From contig CAJNOP010000012.1 of the NCBI GenBank assembly GCA_905250075.1, forward strand, positions 3,522,772 through 3,586,771: DNA of 64,000 nt. Direction: 5' to 3'. The stretch is from Rotaria sp. Silwood1 (Eukaryota > Rotifera > Eurotatoria > Philodinida > Philodinidae). Below, piece by piece: positions 61,956 to 64,000 of this stretch. The translations under genes and the position numbers were made by a program. Below the pieces are notes generated by a model. It saw nothing but the letters and a program-made list of their open reading frames with translations, ran no database searches and was not told where the DNA came from. Within the stretch, counting starts at the first letter, position 1. Every line of letters starts with the position of its first letter.

Positions 61956-64000
61956 CTAACAACCAATATCTGATGTAATAGCCATGAATAAATTATTAAT
62001 AATTGTTAAAAGCTTTGTTTCTTTTTGAAAAAGAGTACTTAATGCATCAGATAAATTTCGTTTTGTTTCATAATGTTCAACGAATGCATAAAAAAATGAT
62101 CCACATAAAAAATGATGTGGAAATATTTCATAACTAAATGGTCGATTGAGAAATTCATTAACATGTGTACTATACATAAATATTGTTTGTAGACAATTAA
62201 ATTCATGTATAATACTACAATCAAATTTTTTAAAATCATATACTTTTTTTGACATTTCTTTTAATTTTAAAGTAATTGTACGACGTATAACTGGATCAAT
62301 TTGTATATGATTTCGATTATCATTTATTGATAATGTTAATGGTTCAATATCTTCTAATTGAAAAGTATCAGTATCAATTAAATGAATAGATTTTATTAAA
62401 GAAATAATTATAGCATAAAGATAAACAGGTGTAAGATGACGAATGTTATACCAATATTGGATACACATTAACCAAAAATGATAATCCGTATGAATATGAT
62501 TATATTGTTCTCGTTGTATAGATGACATCTTTAAACATTTCGAAAAAAAATCTTGACGTTCAATAAGTGATAAAGAATTCAAATGATTTAAATCAATAAT
62601 ATCATCATAATCGGTGAGATCATATTTACATCGTTTAAGTTGTTTAAGAACACGATGATAAAGAATAATATTTCGATTATTTTCATCTTCATTATCCCAT
62701 TTAAGTAAAATAGCTAGACATGGTAAAACAATTGGTATTGCATTAACATATATAGATGGTTCTTGTTCAAGTTCAACATGTGCAGAACAAACAAAACTAC
62801 GATGAATAAGAATTTCAATAAATGTTATTGATAAATGAAGATCAGTTAAACTATCAAGTAAAAACGTTGGAATTGGACGATTATTTTTGCTTTTTATTTC
62901 TGATAGATCATTTTCAATATGAATACGAATTTGTTCGTCATTCTAAAAAGAAAATTTATTTAATTTTTTCAATTATTTGATTTCGTTTAGCTTGTATTAC
63001 GATGTCAAGTTTATCAAGATATTCTCGAGCTAATTGAACAAAATGAGCATTTTTATGAAGATTTACATTCTTCGACGAACCAAAACGATAAATAAGTGTA
63101 TCCGATGGATTTAAATAAGATTGAAGTGCTAATCGAAGTTGCATTTCAATTTTATTTCTTGATGTTTTTGCAATAGGTTCAAGTAATTTTTTTAATGCAA
63201 TATCAATATCATCATATTGTCTCATCCATTGCAGAGCATACCAATGTTTTGTTCTATTATTTTTACTAATTTTATTTTTATCTAATTTTTCTACAGTCGT
63301 AGAAATATGATTGAATATTGGATCAACTGTATTTCCATTAATATAATCATTTCCACATAAACAAAAAGCAAGTGAAAGAGTCGAATGATTTAAACCAACA
63401 AATTTTTTAAGTAATGAATCTATTGTAAATAATTGAGCAGATAAATAATAATATGAATTTTTTTCAATTGGATTTATATCAACATAATCAAATGGTATAT
63501 AACCTTTGAATAGATTATAACAATAATAATCACTATCACGTGCTATTAAATAACAATCAAGATGATTTGCTAATGAAACACATTCATCATCACCTTCACC
63601 TAATGCTGATATATAGGAAATGTTCATTTCATCAAGTACATTAATAAATGTTTGTCGTAATAATAATGGACTCAAATCAATATTAACACTAGTTTGAGTT
63701 GAATAATCAACACGTCTTTGTGATCGTTCAAGTGTTGTAGATAATTTTCGATCATCTAATCGAGCACCATCGAATACAACAATAACACTGTTAAAAATAA
63801 AGTAACGTTAGAAAAAAAAAAAAACATGAAATTTTTATGAAAATTTAAATACATACTTGATTTGACAAATACGAAAAGATTCGAATAATTGTTTACAATA
63901 ACGATAAAATTTATCATATTCACCACCGAATAAACAAGTCAAATGACATTCTTTATACATTTGATGGTAAATTGAATTACCATCAAATAAAACATTACAA
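61956..64000 (-). CDS. ASTE1: Asteroid homologue 1 (XPG/FEN-fold nuclease family), 5' end beyond the window
   Basis: Member of the Asteroid branch of the XPG nuclease superfamily. Three exons are visible (63857 to beyond 64000, 63001-63787, 61956-62942), joined in frame. The edge exon gives FDGNSIYHQMYKECHL and LFGGEYDKFYRYCKQ, the N-terminal nuclease region. Exon 2 continues VIVVFDGARLDDRKLSTTLE, then LGEGDDECVSLANHLDCYLI and ARDSDYYCYN, the XPG-I acidic cluster and following aspartates. LCGNDYINGN sits where FEN-type proteins have the D-x-D helix-two-turn-helix lead-in. The last 329 codons are the poorly conserved Asteroid C-terminal region. The 58-base intron 62943-63000 is inferred: its GTAATA donor precedes a stop and restores frame. 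Human ASTE1 is linked to end protection and shieldin-dependent repair. The first residues lie right of 64000. Confidence 0.9.

Overview
The window looks like nuclear DNA of a small, compact-intron animal, most likely a bdelloid rotifer (Rotaria- or Adineta-like). It is strongly AT-rich. Its genes are metazoan (DGCR8, PINCH, erlin, SMIM14, smoothelin-like, class A GPCR). Most introns are 45-80 bases with GT-AG ends, and a degenerate TPR repeat resembles a family common in bdelloids. Several genes have a splice-acceptor-like T-run plus AG a few bases before the ATG, which fits spliced-leader trans-splicing as known in rotifers. The taxon is an inference; no rRNA or marker gene is present.

Layout: 1-4.7 kb (+) has the last two exons of a BOLA2-like gene, then DGCR8/Pasha 126 bases later. 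4.9-7.7 kb (-) is a two-SH3-domain protein and 9.4-13.9 kb (-) a class A peptide-type GPCR. 13.9-25.4 kb is a gene-poor stretch holding only a TPR fragment and a GC-richer fold-back repeat. 25.4-31.4 kb (-) has an orphan four-TM protein with a hAT-type MITE in its upstream region, a smoothelin-like CH-domain protein and SMIM14. 34.4-39.0 kb (-) has a small acidic protein, a small secreted protein and a BTB protein with MATH-like N-terminal regions. 39.8-40.9 kb (+) is a METTL24-like type II membrane methyltransferase. 40.9-44.7 kb (-) is PINCH (LIMS1) with a long disordered N-terminal extension and 45.4-47.7 kb (-) is erlin. 48.0-54.6 kb is a transposon graveyard of long-TIR, TA-flanked elements, one inside a decayed hAT-like element. 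54.7-59.7 kb (-) is the complete propionyl-CoA carboxylase alpha chain, 60.1-61.2 kb (-) a candidate multivalent A-kinase anchoring protein, and 62.0 kb to the right edge (-) an Asteroid/ASTE1-type XPG-fold nuclease.

Exon-intron structures were read by hand. All splice joins keep frame, and total coding length is divisible by three for every complete gene.

The genes do not form one pathway; most are housekeeping or cell-biology genes. The most distinctive signals are the set of fold-back (long inverted repeat) elements, several sitting inside introns. Subtracting them from an erlin intron and a PCCA intron leaves introns of the normal ~50-60 base size. Others are the possible BOLA2-DGCR8 operon-like unit, the five-helix AKAP candidate and the PINCH N-terminal extension.
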